This document shows, piece after piece, positions 38,016 through 50,200 of a stretch of 64,000 bases of DNA. The position numbers and the translations under genes were made by a program. The DNA lies in NCBI GenBank assembly GCA_008694505.1, contig VZDJ01000090.1:10985646-11049645 (forward strand), given 5' to 3'. The DNA is from Cyanoderma ruficeps (Eukaryota; Chordata; Aves; Passeriformes; Timaliidae). Each line of letters begins with the position of its first letter. Position 1 is the stretch's first letter. The notes beneath the pieces were generated by a model. That model made no database searches. It was not told the DNA's origin and saw only the letters and a program-made list of their open reading frames with translations.

Positions 38016-38510
38016 TGTTAATATCTTTTAGGTTCTGCTATTCTGATGGTTTGTCAAGTTAATGTCTCCCCTGTTCAGCCCCCATTTACCATTTATGCAC
38101 CTTCTCTAGAATGTTCCTCCTTTCTCTAATCCCCATTGGCCCAGTTTTGCCACATGACTCCACCCCTGTTATCCTATTGGTTCTCTCAGTTCTTAGCCAC
38201 TCCTCTGCACCATTTTACCTTGTCCCTATTGGACCTTGGCCCTCAGTTCCACCCCTTTTGCCCCGTATTTTTCCCCGTGCCCTCAGCCCAATCCTGCCCT
38301 CATCCATGGACCGCTTTGAGGCTGTACCCTGTTCCTGTCAATGCACAGCTGTCACACACCAAACGAGAACCTGTCCCTTCACCTGTCTCCTCAGCCATTT
38401 TAGCAGTGTGCTCTGGGCCCCAAAAGCGCAGGTCACTCTCAAGGCCAAGTTGTCACACGCAGCAACAACAAACAGCCTGGGGAAGAAAAAGTCATCCTCT
38501 ATGTGAAAAA
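38016..38510 (+). mobile_element. Probable ERV LTR of a different type, end uncertain
   Basis: It starts with TGTTAATATC at 38016. A GC-rich U3-like stretch follows, with four ATTGG or CCAAT-type motifs close together (CCCATTGG, CCTATTGG, CCCTATTGG and CCCAATCC between about 38130 and 38300), then GCCCCGTATTTTT and a CpG-containing block. Clustered CCAAT boxes in a short GC-rich block with a TG start are typical of retroviral U3 promoters, and the wording resembles ERVK-type LTRs of small birds. I could not find a CA end with a matching target duplication, so the 3' limit is a guess. Open frames of 131-135 codons here are by-products of composition. Confidence 0.45.
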
Positions 38511-38565
38511 AATACACCTCTTCAGAAGCAATGGCAACTGTGATCTGATGGAGTAGTGCAGATAT

Positions 38566-39492
38566 CCCTGTGTATTGGGTTTGGGTGACAAGGTTTTGAA
38601 GTGCTGGGGAGGGCACAGGGTTGGTTTGTGTGAGAGTATGCCAGAAGTTTCCTCCACGTTTGACAGAGCCAACACCAGGTGGCTCCAAAGGACCCACTGG
38701 CCAAGGCTGAGCCCATCAGCAAGGGTGGCAGCGCTTCTGGGATAATGTATGCAAGAAGAGGGAAAAACAGTTATTGCACAAGAGAAAGTGCAGCCAGAGA
38801 AGAGAACAATACGCTTATGTGAGAAAAACAGCTCTGCAGTCACCAGAGTCAGGGAAGGTGGGGCATGGGGTGCTCCAGCCCAAGGTGCATGCCCATGGTG
38901 AGGCAGCTGTGCCCCCACAGCCCATGGAGGTCCATCATGGAGCAAATGTCCACCTGTAGCCCATGGAACAGGCCATGGTGGAGCGGATGAGTAGCCAAAG
39001 GAAGCCGTGACCCCATGGGAAGCCCATTCTGCAGCAGGACCTGTGGACCTGCAGGGATCCCATGCTGGAACAATCTATTCCTGAAGGACTGTAACCCATG
39101 GCAGGGACCCTCAGTGGAGAGATTCATGAAGAACTGCAGTATGTGGGAAGGACCCATGCAGAAGAAGTTTGTGAAGAACTATGTGAGGAGTAGGAGAAGT
39201 GTGCTGGAGTAGGTGAACAGTGTGAGGTGTCATCCCTCAGGGATGGGGGAGAAGCAGGGAGCAGCAGAGACAATGTGTGACTCTGTGACTGCAGCCCCCA
39301 TCCATCATACTCCTGTGTCAATAGGAGGGTAAGGTGGAAAATCTGGAAGTTCATTTAAGTCCAGGAAAAAGGGAGGGGTGGAGAAAGCCTTTCATTTTAT
39401 CTTCTCTCCCTTATTTTCCAGCTGAGCAGGGAAGTGATAGAGCATCGTGGTAGGCACCTGGTGTCTAGCCAGGATCAAGTCACCATGCCATG
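38566..39492 (+). mobile_element. Solo LTR of the same bird ERV family (copy 2), internally deleted
   Basis: The LTR runs from TGTATTGGGTTT at 38571 to about 39487 (917 bp). Flanks are CCCTG (38566-38570) and CCATG (39488-39492), a 5-bp duplication with one mismatch. The terminal CA has become TG. It aligns with copy 1 (29663-30727) and has the same orientation. Compared with copy 1 it lacks about 150 bp near 39390, including the segment that in copy 1 carries the TTTATTTCTCA and TAATTTCCCC blocks, probably the R/polyadenylation area. The stretch 38870-39160 is a string of degenerate CCATGG-containing modules. No internal retroviral sequence adjoins it. Open frames inside (up to 148 codons, minus strand) are not genes. 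Confidence 0.85.
38870..39160. repeat. Degenerate CATGG-module minisatellite inside the LTR
   Basis: CATGG recurs at least eight times (CCCATGGTG, CCCATGGAG, ATCATGGAG, CCCATGGAA, GCCATGGTGG, CCCATGGGAA, CCCATGGCAGG and others) at 15-45 bp spacing, with GGAGCA and CTG(C/T)AG between. It is an imperfect tandem repeat of an ancestral module within U3. Copy 1 shows a weaker version around 29980-30280. Confidence 0.6.
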
Positions 39493-42400
39493 TAGGGGCA
39501 AAAGCTACATGGCAGAGAAGACTCCTGGTGTCAGACCTCATCACCAATTCCCATACACTTCTCCCCTTTGTGTAGAAAAAGCAGTTTTAGAGGAATGTTT
39601 TGCAACCATCCTCATAAACATGCCATTTTACCTGAGGGAAAGTCCCTTTCCAGCCCCAAACTCTAAAGTCAAACAGAGTCCAGAGCACAGAGCTCTGACT
39701 ATCTCTTTTTCTTGGGCTTTTTTGAAAAAGCCTTAATAACTCAAGCTGTAGGTGTGTACCATTCACTGATTACTATAAACATTTCTATTAGCAATCGGAT
39801 ACACAAGTACCATACAGATTGAATATATCAAGTTCTTCTTTAATTATGAATTCATTTCACTTTGACACAGATGACCCATCTTTTATGTTTGTGTGTAAGA
39901 ATAAGCATGAAGCCTTGGCTGGCCTTGCTGCTGTTATAAAAATTTACTGAGGTGAAGTTCACAAAGCACTTTGTCAAACATACATTCTACTGGAATTCAT
40001 TTAGTGAGACACAGGGACTTCTGGCGTACAGCAGGTCTTTTAGCCACTCCATCTCTGCTGTACTATTTGTTTATCATGAAAAAAAACAAACAAAAAACTT
40101 TCAATGATGACTCAGAATGTTTCTTTTAGACTTTACATAAACAAATGAAGCAAGCAATCACTTGAAATAGTTTGGCTTCCTTCATTTTAGATACTGGCGC
40201 TTGTCCCACCAAATCCAAAAATGTTGCTTGAGCTATTTGCCAAGAGTAACCACTGGAAAGATCCTCCACTATGCCAATTCAATTGTCTCTTTCCTTTTAC
40301 TCTTTACCAGTACTGGAACTCTGGTTTGGAATTACAGCAAAGCCTGGTGAGATCTGCTCTGTGGACGTGTGTTTAGCAATTAGATATTAGTAGTGGCTTA
40401 CAAACTGCTTCCTCATCTGCCACAGCAGTATTTCAGCTGGTGCTTTGCAAGTGTGCCAGGATATTCCTGGACTGAGCTGCCACAGATGTCTCTGCTGAAC
40501 CTTCAGTGTTATTGCCTCTGCTAAGATGGTATCTCTCAATAACAACTCATACTGGAGCCAAACATTTCCACAAATTCCCTCTTTCCTAGACTGTCTTTCT
40601 CCCTGCTGTTTGACCTCAATTAGGGTGATGATTATCTTTGACAGGATGGAAGAAGGATTGTTACCACTAGTAATTTCTGTATATTTTATCAACGGTGGGA
40701 TTTTCTAAAAATTCTCTATAGTTCCAGTGTTTCAGAAACGCAACATCATGTACCAAATTTCTTCCTCATTCCTAGCTTTCTGAAACTTCTAAAGCTGGGA
40801 ACAGGTTTTTCTCAGACTGGTTTTTGCTTACAATTAATTCCATCCTCCAACACTGAATGAAAATATACATCATTTTTAAGGAAGTGCTGTCATATTAAAT
40901 CTCACATTTCCACTTACATTGGAGGAATAGTAATTTAATATGGAAGCAGGCAACTGTCCCCTTACACTATGTGTTATCAAAGCAAACTGGAAAACAACAC
41001 CTTAAACAGCTGTATCGGACATTTAGATGGACTGTTGGATAGAGGAAAAGACAAGGAAAGGGAGAATAGATGTAGAAAGACAAAACAGCTTTAAATCATA
41101 GTCATTCAGCAGATCTGTGGCAAGTTCAGGAGCAAGCAGAACTCAGATTCTTTGCTCAGCATGCAGTGCCCTCTGCAACAAACCCCTAAAGCTCTGTGCA
41201 TGCACTGAAGAATCCCCCTAACCATATTCTTCTAAAGTTTCACTCTTTTTTCCACATTTTTCTGTATTAAAAGTATCAGCACATGGTGTTTATTTCCCAT
41301 TCCTCTGTGACAAACCTTTCTCTCATCCTCATCATTGCTCATACCCCCAACACTACTATTATTACAGTCTAGAAAATGGTTTCACTTTACAGCAGAAGGG
41401 GCAAATACCAAAAACAATCAGGTATAACAATCTCCAGGTAAAGCATGACATGAGAGTTCAATCTTTTCCCAAATTTGGCTCATTGTCTTTAAATGAATCC
41501 ATTTTCTATTATGCATAAACTGTTTTAATCCCAGTCCGTCAGCACTGATGATAATATTTAATGTGATGCTATATTTTAAGTCTCCTATTGCACAGTTCCT
41601 TCTAGTGTTAAACATCTTTCTTACATTGGTGTAGCTGAGAGCAACCCTGTCATAGGATTTTCTAATACACAGATTTTACTCTTTACGTTGGATCTGAGAT
41701 TCATCATAACACCAATCTGGAATTCACAGTTCAATTAATTTTTCATTTTATTTTAATGACCTTTCTGGAAAGCAACCCACTAGCATTTGTTTTATTATTA
41801 TTATAATCTTCTACTGCTTGGCTTCCCCAATCAAAACACATTACAGGACAATTTATTCTCTCCTCATGATTTAGATATGGTTTCATGGCAGTAAATGAGA
41901 CATTATATTACGAGAACAATCCTCCTCAATCAACAGATTAAATTCTTAGAGATCCAGATCCAGACAACATTTTCAATTCTATCTCTTACTTTAACACCTC
42001 CACATTCATAGAAGGTTCCACTTGCAATAAAGTATATCACACATAAAAACGTCAAATATGATTGCATGAATCAGTAGGTGAGCATTCTGGTGAGCACAGA
42101 ATTGAAAAAGCAGAATTTCACCATACCTTACTTTTTTTAGCTTGCCAGGGGTTATTTAAGAGTGAAACTTTCCTTACCCAAAAGAAAGTGTCTACATACC
42201 AATCTGGTATTGTAGGAGATAAACCCCTGACTTTCTGTAAGACTATTCTGTCTCAACACACTTCCACCCACAAAATCTGGTTTTGCATATTTAAAGGCAG
42301 TGCCCTCTATTTAGAATGAATGACTGAAATGCAAAGATGAGGCTAAAGTAAAAATCCTGCAATTTAAAGATCCACATCACAAGGACATCCAGAATCTGCT

Positions 42401-43956
42401 CTAACTCCTTGAAGCTTGAGGCCCTCCTGAATCTCAAGGCCACAAGTAGTTGTACATTTATCTAGGGGATGCAACCCCCCACTTCACAGCATCTGAAGTT
42501 ACTTGTCATCTAGTAACTATTAATCACCCTGGCTGGGCTGATGGAGTCAGTAAGATTTGGCTTGCACAGCTGCCATGTGATATCCAGCAGGACTAGACCA
42601 GAACAGCCATCCATAGATCAAGTAGCTCTCAGAGAGCACAGGAGAGGAACGTAGTCTGATTCCTCTTGACAAGATTGCTTGATGATTGCAAAGTACTTTG
42701 TATGCTCGCTGCCTTCTAAAAGACATTGAGAACACTTACTAAATAATACATGCACAAGTACAACAGAAGTCTGGCCCTTTCCAAACATCATTCTCCTCAT
42801 TGAGGCTGTGATAGAAGATGAAAATGTTTGTATCATAAAAGATTGAATGAAAGATCTCCTGTGAAATGAAATTTGTAGGTATATATACACAAATGTGTAG
42901 GTTTTATGGTAGCTTCTAGTCAATTAACTAGAAAGGTACTGCAATAAAACTGCCTCTAAAATCTTTATAGAATTGGCAAAGATTGATGTACCCTTGAGTA
43001 AGAGATACTGCCAAGTCACTTGAAGGATACTTGAACATGTATGTGTGTAATAGCTGTAACTAAAGGGCACCATCTCCCCGCCTATCACTCACTTTAGAGA
43101 ATGGATTCTAGCTCCTAAACCATTTGCCAGACAGACTTAAAACTCAAGAAAGCTTAATGTTTATAAGTAGACATATTTGGTCCCAGCATTGCCAGACTCT
43201 TAACAGAAAAGTCAGGAAACCTTAATCCAGGGAACTCTACTCTGCAGTTGTGAGCATGCACAGCATACGGCAGATTCCTCACCTTCCTCCTGTTCTGGTC
43301 TTTCTCAAACACCACCTATTCTACTTGTTTTCTCCAGGTGAAACCAAGAAGATCTGAGTGTTAGCTAAGAGTGCTGAACAAGGCCTCCTACATAGGCAGG
43401 TGTTAATTTGTTCAGATTAAGGAATATCAAGTCATCAGAATACCCTGTTTTATTTTCACTATAGTTCAGAAAAGCTGAGTTTAAATTCTCTAATTCTGCT
43501 CTTAAGCTCCTGCTATGTAACTTTTCAACTATATTTTCAACCATATTTTCCCTCAAATTTGAGATGCTATTGGAGCAAATGACCAGAAAACAAATCTGAG
43601 AGGATTTACCTCCAGCTACAGGGTCAGCAAAACCGGACATTTCAATCCCCAGTTAAACATGAACCTGAGCAGAAGAAAGTATATAGTTGCCCAAACTAAA
43701 TTCAATCCACAGACATCAGGGAAGAAATTCTAAGCAGATCACACTCGCAGCTGTGCACCACATGTTTATCTCTAGATTTCTTTTTATCTCTATGTCAAGT
43801 ACCATAGCAAGATCAAAATGAAAGTTGCTCTTTAGTATCAGTCCCCAGGCCTCAAAAGTTCGTAGGGTGAGTAGCCCTCTGTTTTCTACCTGCAGAAAAC
43901 ATCTCTCTCAAAAATAGCTACTTTTAAGGTGCTTTACACAGAATTCCATGTGTAAT

Positions 43957-43975
43957 GGTGGGGGGTGACCCCACC
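43957..43975. repeat. G/C-rich hairpin
   Basis: GGTGGGG (43957-43963) pairs with CCCCACC (43969-43975) around GGTGA. The stretch starts TGTAATGG at 43951 and has a TATA-like TGTATATAAAC near 44078. This is LTR-like in outline, but no end or target duplication was found. Confidence 0.5.
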
Positions 43976-46580
43976 CCCTCCACCCTCCTGTGGCATCTGC
44001 TCTAGGTTTGGTGGTTTTGTTGAAGGACTAGGAATTATACATGAATTAATTAGACTTGTGATGAGCATAAGGGTTAATTGTATATAAACAGGTTAAGAGT
44101 GTTTCCTTTGACCAATTTGGTAGAGAATTGTAGGTTGAAAGTATTTTCCAGTTTTATCAGAGTTAACACACATATCAATATAATTTTTTACCTGAGTATT
44201 TTTTACTCCTGTCACATTCAATGGTTATCTAAGGTGACAGACTTTAAAGACAGAGTTCTGATCCTGATGAAATTTCCAAGCTTGGTTTTTCAAAGAAGTT
44301 GTAATGAAGGGTTTATTTTCTACAGCAGCATATGCTGAGGTTAAAACACAGCTTTGCAACCTCATTATACTCTTAAGTATAAATAAAAGAATGTACATTG
44401 AAGGAATGAAGTCTTCAGAGATTTACTTTGCATGCTAAAAATTAATATAACTAAATAGAAAACTACAGCATACTGCTCTGTGTATAGTTTCTCCCTGAAA
44501 GTCATGACTTAATAGGTTTTTCATAAGGTAGAAAGTGAATGCAAATGAATAAATAACAATACTGTAAAATAACATTGGTGCAGGGGTACTAGAAAGTACT
44601 TTGGTAGTACTGATATTGGAGAAACTCCAAAGTGATAGACACTGTGAGGGTCAATGAAAACTATTCTTTCACTAACAATTGCAACTTTCCACACATTTGA
44701 GAGGGGCTGAGTATCTGACCACCATACCACTCCACTAGGGATACCTTGATGTAATATCAATCTCTAGATAAAAAAGAGATACTAGAAGGCAATACAGGAC
44801 ATAATTGCTACTAGCACAATAAAATTTGTTAGGTTAGATCATTAGTTCTCAGTTTGGACCACTGCAGAGAGCAGAGACCACCTCCCTTTTGAGCAAAGAA
44901 TGACATCAGTATTGCTTTAAGGGCCTTCCTCCTTAAAACACAAAATAGACCTGCTCCTTCTTGTCCAGATCCATTTTTGTTGTTGTTTGCCTTTTAGTTT
45001 TAAATAAATCCATTTAATCTTGCCCTACTAATCAAGTAGAAGAAAAGCCCAAAAGTAAAATCTGAATGTAAATCAAAAGTTATTAATTCTGGAAAAATCC
45101 TACAGGGGTGTTCAGCTAAAAGAACAACTCCAAAGCTTGCTTTGAAAGCATTTTTTCACACCTATGATACTTCCACGTTATTTGCTAGGCAGGTGTTACA
45201 AAGAAAAAGAGTGATTTCCTTATACAAGCATCTAAATGTACCTGAAGAATATGTCATAGAATATTGTTTGCTATTAAGATTTAAATCCCTGACTTCTGCG
45301 TTTACACACTACTCAAAGCAGAAATTAGAATGACTAAGGTAGTACTTCCCTATATAAGAGTTAGTGATCTGGTAAAAACCCATCCCTCCTATGTGTTTTA
45401 TTCACATAATTCAGGCAAAATAAGGGTAGAATTCAGAAAAATTTAAGCAGTGTTAGTCAACATCAAAGTATGGTTAACAAGTAGAATTCTGAATGTTGAG
45501 ATAAAATTGTGAATAAGTAGGGATCAATTAAAACTAGAAAATTCAAAATATAGGAATAAATCTAGCCCATAGCCTTTACCAATATGATAATTTGTGAGTA
45601 CAAGTTAGACAGAAGGGTACCTAAGCAAGTTTCTAAACTTAGTTTTTTTCCAGCACAATCACATCCAGTAGTTCTATTTGGACTCAACTCAATATAATTC
45701 CAGCAAATAGTTGCTCCTAATGTTAGCAATTAGCTGTTCTCAATCTCCCTGCCCTTAGTTTAGCTTTGAGGAAGATCCACTAGGGATCAGTTTGTCCCCA
45801 GAACTTTGATAATGAGCCTGTGAAATCACTACGTGCAAGGAGCATGAAAAAAAAAGCTCTAAAAACAAGACCAAACAATGAATCATTAATGCTCTTAGAG
45901 AAAGTGTTAGAAATATCTATCATGAGAGTTTTTAGCAGATGTCACAATGACGACCAGTAAAATCACAGGATGAAACCAATCTACAAATTTCATAATATCA
46001 AGCACTGAATTTCAATAGGCAGCTGTTCAAGTTGTCACTTTTTTTTTTACTCTCTGCATAATTTCTATGGCTCAGAACCAGAAAGCATATACAAATAAAA
46101 ATTGCCAGTCACATTTATACTAGCTGATGTGCTACTACCATTCATTTTCCTTATCTCATGTTATTTCTCAGTACACAATGTTAAAGCTGTCAAGATATAT
46201 TTTCCTGGCTCTTGTCCTGTTAACATACTAATTCATAGATCGGCTTTTGTGGCTGTGGCAGAGAGACTAAAGCTGTACTTCTAAAAAAATATATTTCTGG
46301 CAAAAAAAAGTGGGAGCCCTAGAAGTTGCTGTATAAAACTCACAGAAAAAAAACATTTCTAGGAAAGTAAAAAAATAATGAATGCAAATAAGGAAAAACA
46401 GCACGTCATTCTTTTGCTAAGTTCTGCAACATCCTTAAAGTCACATTCAAATCCCACCCTATTTATGGGCACTTTTGAGCAAGTGCTTGAAGTGATTTTT
46501 GTAGAGAGTTTACTGGCTTGTGTTTTATCCCAGTTCTTAACATCCCAGAGCACTACTTATAGAAGAAAATCAAGCCTTTG

Positions 46581-46628
46581 AAAAAGAAAAAAAAAAACAA
46601 ACAACCCAACAAACCACCAAAAAACCCA
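46581..46628. repeat. A/C-rich low-complexity tract
   Basis: An A-run fades into ACAAAC, ACCC and CCAA units, and G or T is nearly absent. Simple-repeat decay product. Confidence 0.75.
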
Positions 46629-47058
46629 GCTTTTGTGGTGTATTTCAATTTTGATGGCTCTGCTAAAATTCCTTCCTTCAACTTCCTAGGAAAATCTCTA
46701 TTCTTAAGAAATGCAGCATTGAAATGCAAGAGGCCCTTTGTGTAAATTTGTAAATTCAAGCTTTATATCAATCCCCCTTTACTGTTTATTAAGCAGCCTA
46801 ATACTTTTTTTAGGCCTTTTTTTGGACAACAGGTAATGTTTTTATTTCTTACATTTAGGTAAGAAATATTGCATTATCCATTAGAAAACCACTTTGGCTT
46901 ATGCTTAAACTATTACCAAATAAAATGCCTCTGAAGAGGACTTCAAGCAGTAATCACATTTACTTGATTTGCTCCAGCTTTCCACATATAATTTTATTTG
47001 CTTGAAAAGCAACCTCACATTTATCATTCAAAATCAATGACTTACACAGTCAAAAACA

Positions 47059-47086
47059 TTTAAATATTTATTATTTAATATTTAAA
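47059..47086. repeat. 10-bp AT-only inverted repeat
   Basis: TTTAAATATT (47059-47068) and AATATTTAAA (47077-47086) are perfect arms around eight bases. It contains no G or C and could extrude or melt easily; otherwise ordinary. Confidence 0.6.
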
Positions 47087-50000
47087 AAATCAAGTGTATG
47101 TAAGCTTTACCACATATCACTGATTTTCTTATTCTCTACTTTAAACAGCATTAATGTCACCTGAAGACCTTTCCAACTGTCAGTGTCAGGTAACAGCCAT
47201 GCCATTTTAAAATCACTTTTATACCTCAATACCCTTCAGAGCTGCAAGCTGTCATTGCACTCTGGGGCTGACAGAAAGCACTGCCATTGAACCCCAGAAT
47301 TTCAGCATCCCACTGCAATTTTGTCAGGAGCCTGCAGCCCCAGCATCCCACAACTGCTTTTGCTACTGCAACAATGCAATGAATATTTTCACATGTTTTC
47401 AGAGGAGAAACAGAGAAAACAACATAGTCAAAAACTGCTCATTTATCACATTAATGATATTTTAGAGGCTAGTTAATTTATATTAACTTATTTGAATGCA
47501 TCTGCCTAAGAATGTGGCTTTTACAGATACCAAAGAAGGGGAATGCTGGAGCTGTTGGGCACCTGCCAGGGTGGTGCTCGAACACCAAGGAGCACCAAAC
47601 TGCCAGGCCAGGGCTGAAACTGGCCTGACTGGTGGGTCCTGCACTGCCAGCTGCTGGGAAGTCACAATGAAGACAGACAAATTCTCAGCTAGCTGCTGAT
47701 TGGCTTTTGTTAGTGAACTGGGGGAACTGGTTCTGGAGGGAACTCTACACACTGGGTTGTCTCCAGACCTGCCAAGGTACAAAGCATTTCTGGGAGCTCA
47801 TGTTCTTGCAAAATAATGTGATAGTTCCCTGCCCACTCTGCTTTCTGATGTGAAGATGCATTAGAAAAGCATTTCAAAGCAAAAATCACATAAGAAAATA
47901 ATGTGACACTAAAAAGTTTGGGTTAGTTATTTTTTCTCACTTTTGTACACTCTCTGCTTACCTCACCATTCTGTGGAGTCTTTCTAGTGAAAGAGTTTAG
48001 TTAAAAAAAACTGAGGCGATTTCAATCTTTTCTAGAAACAGTGGAAATTGATGTTCCACTTGACGGGAGAGTAAAGGGTGAAAAGAAATGGATTGTGCTT
48101 GGTTTTCTGATGTATTTGTTAAATTGTATTTAACTGGTTCATTTATTGTTCTATTCTTAAGGCAATCATTCTGATTTCTTTACACAGCCTATGAGAAGGT
48201 TGTGAAGAGACTAAGGTAATAATTAATATAAAAATATGCTTTTGTGGAAATAAAGATGCATTGAACACAAACAGGAAGAAGTATTTTTGGAAAAAAACAG
48301 TGCAGCATCTCTCACCATTGTTGCAATTCACATGGGGAAACTGACAGTCAGTGACTGCATCCTCTTGGACATGCCTTCAGCATATAAACTTGAAATCAAG
48401 GATCAAAAATTCAATTTTATCCCAAATATTTGTTCAGTAAATAAACTCAGATACGTTGTAAATTCTTTTCTAACACTAGAAATCTACCTCTCTTCTCCAT
48501 CTCCAGGGGAAATTATTGACCATTCTTCTCAACTGCCTTCTGGAAATGGGGAATCATACTAACTATTGTAAAATAGTAAGTCCTCTGGAAAATATCAGCA
48601 TCTCTTACACTGATGCAGAACGCAAACTCAGTTTACTGTGAAATTGTGCTGTTTGTAAGCTATTTTCACTGGCGGGCTTTACCAGTCCCTGGATTAGGGA
48701 GAGGCAATGGTGAACTATTCAAAAACAGTTTAGCTCCTGCTCTTGGGAAACATGAAAGCCCCAGCTCCCAGCCCAAGTTACTTGAACAGGAAACAAACAG
48801 GAGATGCCTGTTTTTGGATCTCATTCCTGGCTGGTCTGTCTCCTTGCAAGGTGCTCTGAGAGGCACTGGGGCCCTGACATGCTCAATGTGCCAGAGCTCA
48901 AACCCTGGCCTCAGACTCTGAGACTTGACATGCAGAGGTGACACAGCCTAAAAGCTCTTTGAAAAATCCAGTCATAGAAATACTGCCGCAGTACAGCATA
49001 TTTTCATTAAACTATCAGAAAATCCTGAACTACAGATATCACTGTGCTCCTACTCTTTTAACTCACCTCAATTTAAATTACTTCAGCATGTGTGTTTAAA
49101 AATGTGTAAAAAAACCCCCCAATCTCTACTTAAATAATTTCTCAAGAGCTTGGCACAAGAGCCTCCATTGATAAGCTTGTGCCTTCAGTTTGCTCCAGGC
49201 TTGATACTCGTTGCCAGACGCTGCAGTTCAAATGTGCCCATCTCTCCTCCAAATGTCTCCTTATTGCCCAATCCCTGCACATGAAGAGCAATTTCTCTGG
49301 ATGACATGGCTACCTCTCCACAGCATCAACATTTTGTTGCAAGAACAGATGGATTTAATCTTGCTTTGTTCACTTTTAACACACATTTATACAGTTAAAT
49401 CTTGCTGATGGACCAAGAACTTAGCATATGTGCGAGTGGACTGAAATGCACAGTTTAGGAGAACTGGGGGATGGAAAGGAAATTGCATCAGCCTTACGCT
49501 CCTTCTCGTATTTGTCTTCCCTGGTTTTGTCTCAGGCTTACAGTTTTTTTCAGAGGCTAATATATCCTTATAATGCTGTAGTATCCCAGAAGTTATTCCA
49601 TTAACAGAAAAAGGATCAGCATCATATGAATGAGTAAAGATTAGTAATGTTAATAAAAGTGGTGAAAGGACAGCATTCTACTCTTTCATTAGACTAGAAA
49701 TTTATTAAATTATCCTGCTAAATGAATTTAATATGTTTTTATAATACTTCCTTAATTCTCCTTGCATGTTGAATTTTTCCAATTCATTTGTAAGTTTCCT
49801 GGAAGAAATCCAACTATTTCATTCAGTTCTGATTTATTTTACTTTTGGGGCTCGGTCACATGAACAATGAATTTCTTTGGGGCAAGTATTTTCAGCTAAA
49901 TGATAGGAACATTCTTTCTGTTAATGTGGATTCCCATGTGGGAACAGCCCCTATTTATTGAATACATACACAATTAACTCAGATATCAGTTTTATTTCTA

Positions 50001-50154
50001 TGAGGTATATTCTAAGCTTGTTGGTACCTAAATACCAAAGCTTTAACTCACTTTACATTCATATTTTTGAAGCCAGAAATCTAAACTCCAGCACCAAAAT
50101 GACCAAATGCTTGACAACTCCGGGCCAAAGGCAGAGCAGAGAGAGGCTCAGCAA

Positions 50155-50200
50155 ATCAAAGAAAAAAAAGCAACAACAAAGCAAACAAACAAACAACACA
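50155..50200. repeat. A-rich and (CAAA)n simple repeat
   Basis: An A-run is followed by CAACAACAAAG and CAAACAAACAAACAAC. Ordinary microsatellite-like DNA. Confidence 0.75.

Noticed and set aside
38338..39354. Open frames of 100-148 codons on both strands
   Set aside because: They lie inside LTR sequence with repeated CATGG modules, overlap in several frames, and show no domain. They are by-products of composition.
29663..39487. A full-length provirus bounded by the two matching LTRs
   Set aside because: Spacing and orientation fit, but the inside has no retroviral domain, primer-binding site or polypurine tract. It contains a CR1 and another LTR-like piece, and each LTR has its own near-matching 5-bp flanks.
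47059..47086. AT palindrome as a possible replication origin or transposon end
   Set aside because: Ten-base AT-only arms arise easily by chance in DNA this AT-rich. No partner repeat or other origin feature.
48613..48944. Facing open frames of 92-102 codons in a GC-rich patch
   Set aside because: Overlap on both strands is a composition effect. No domain or splice pattern.
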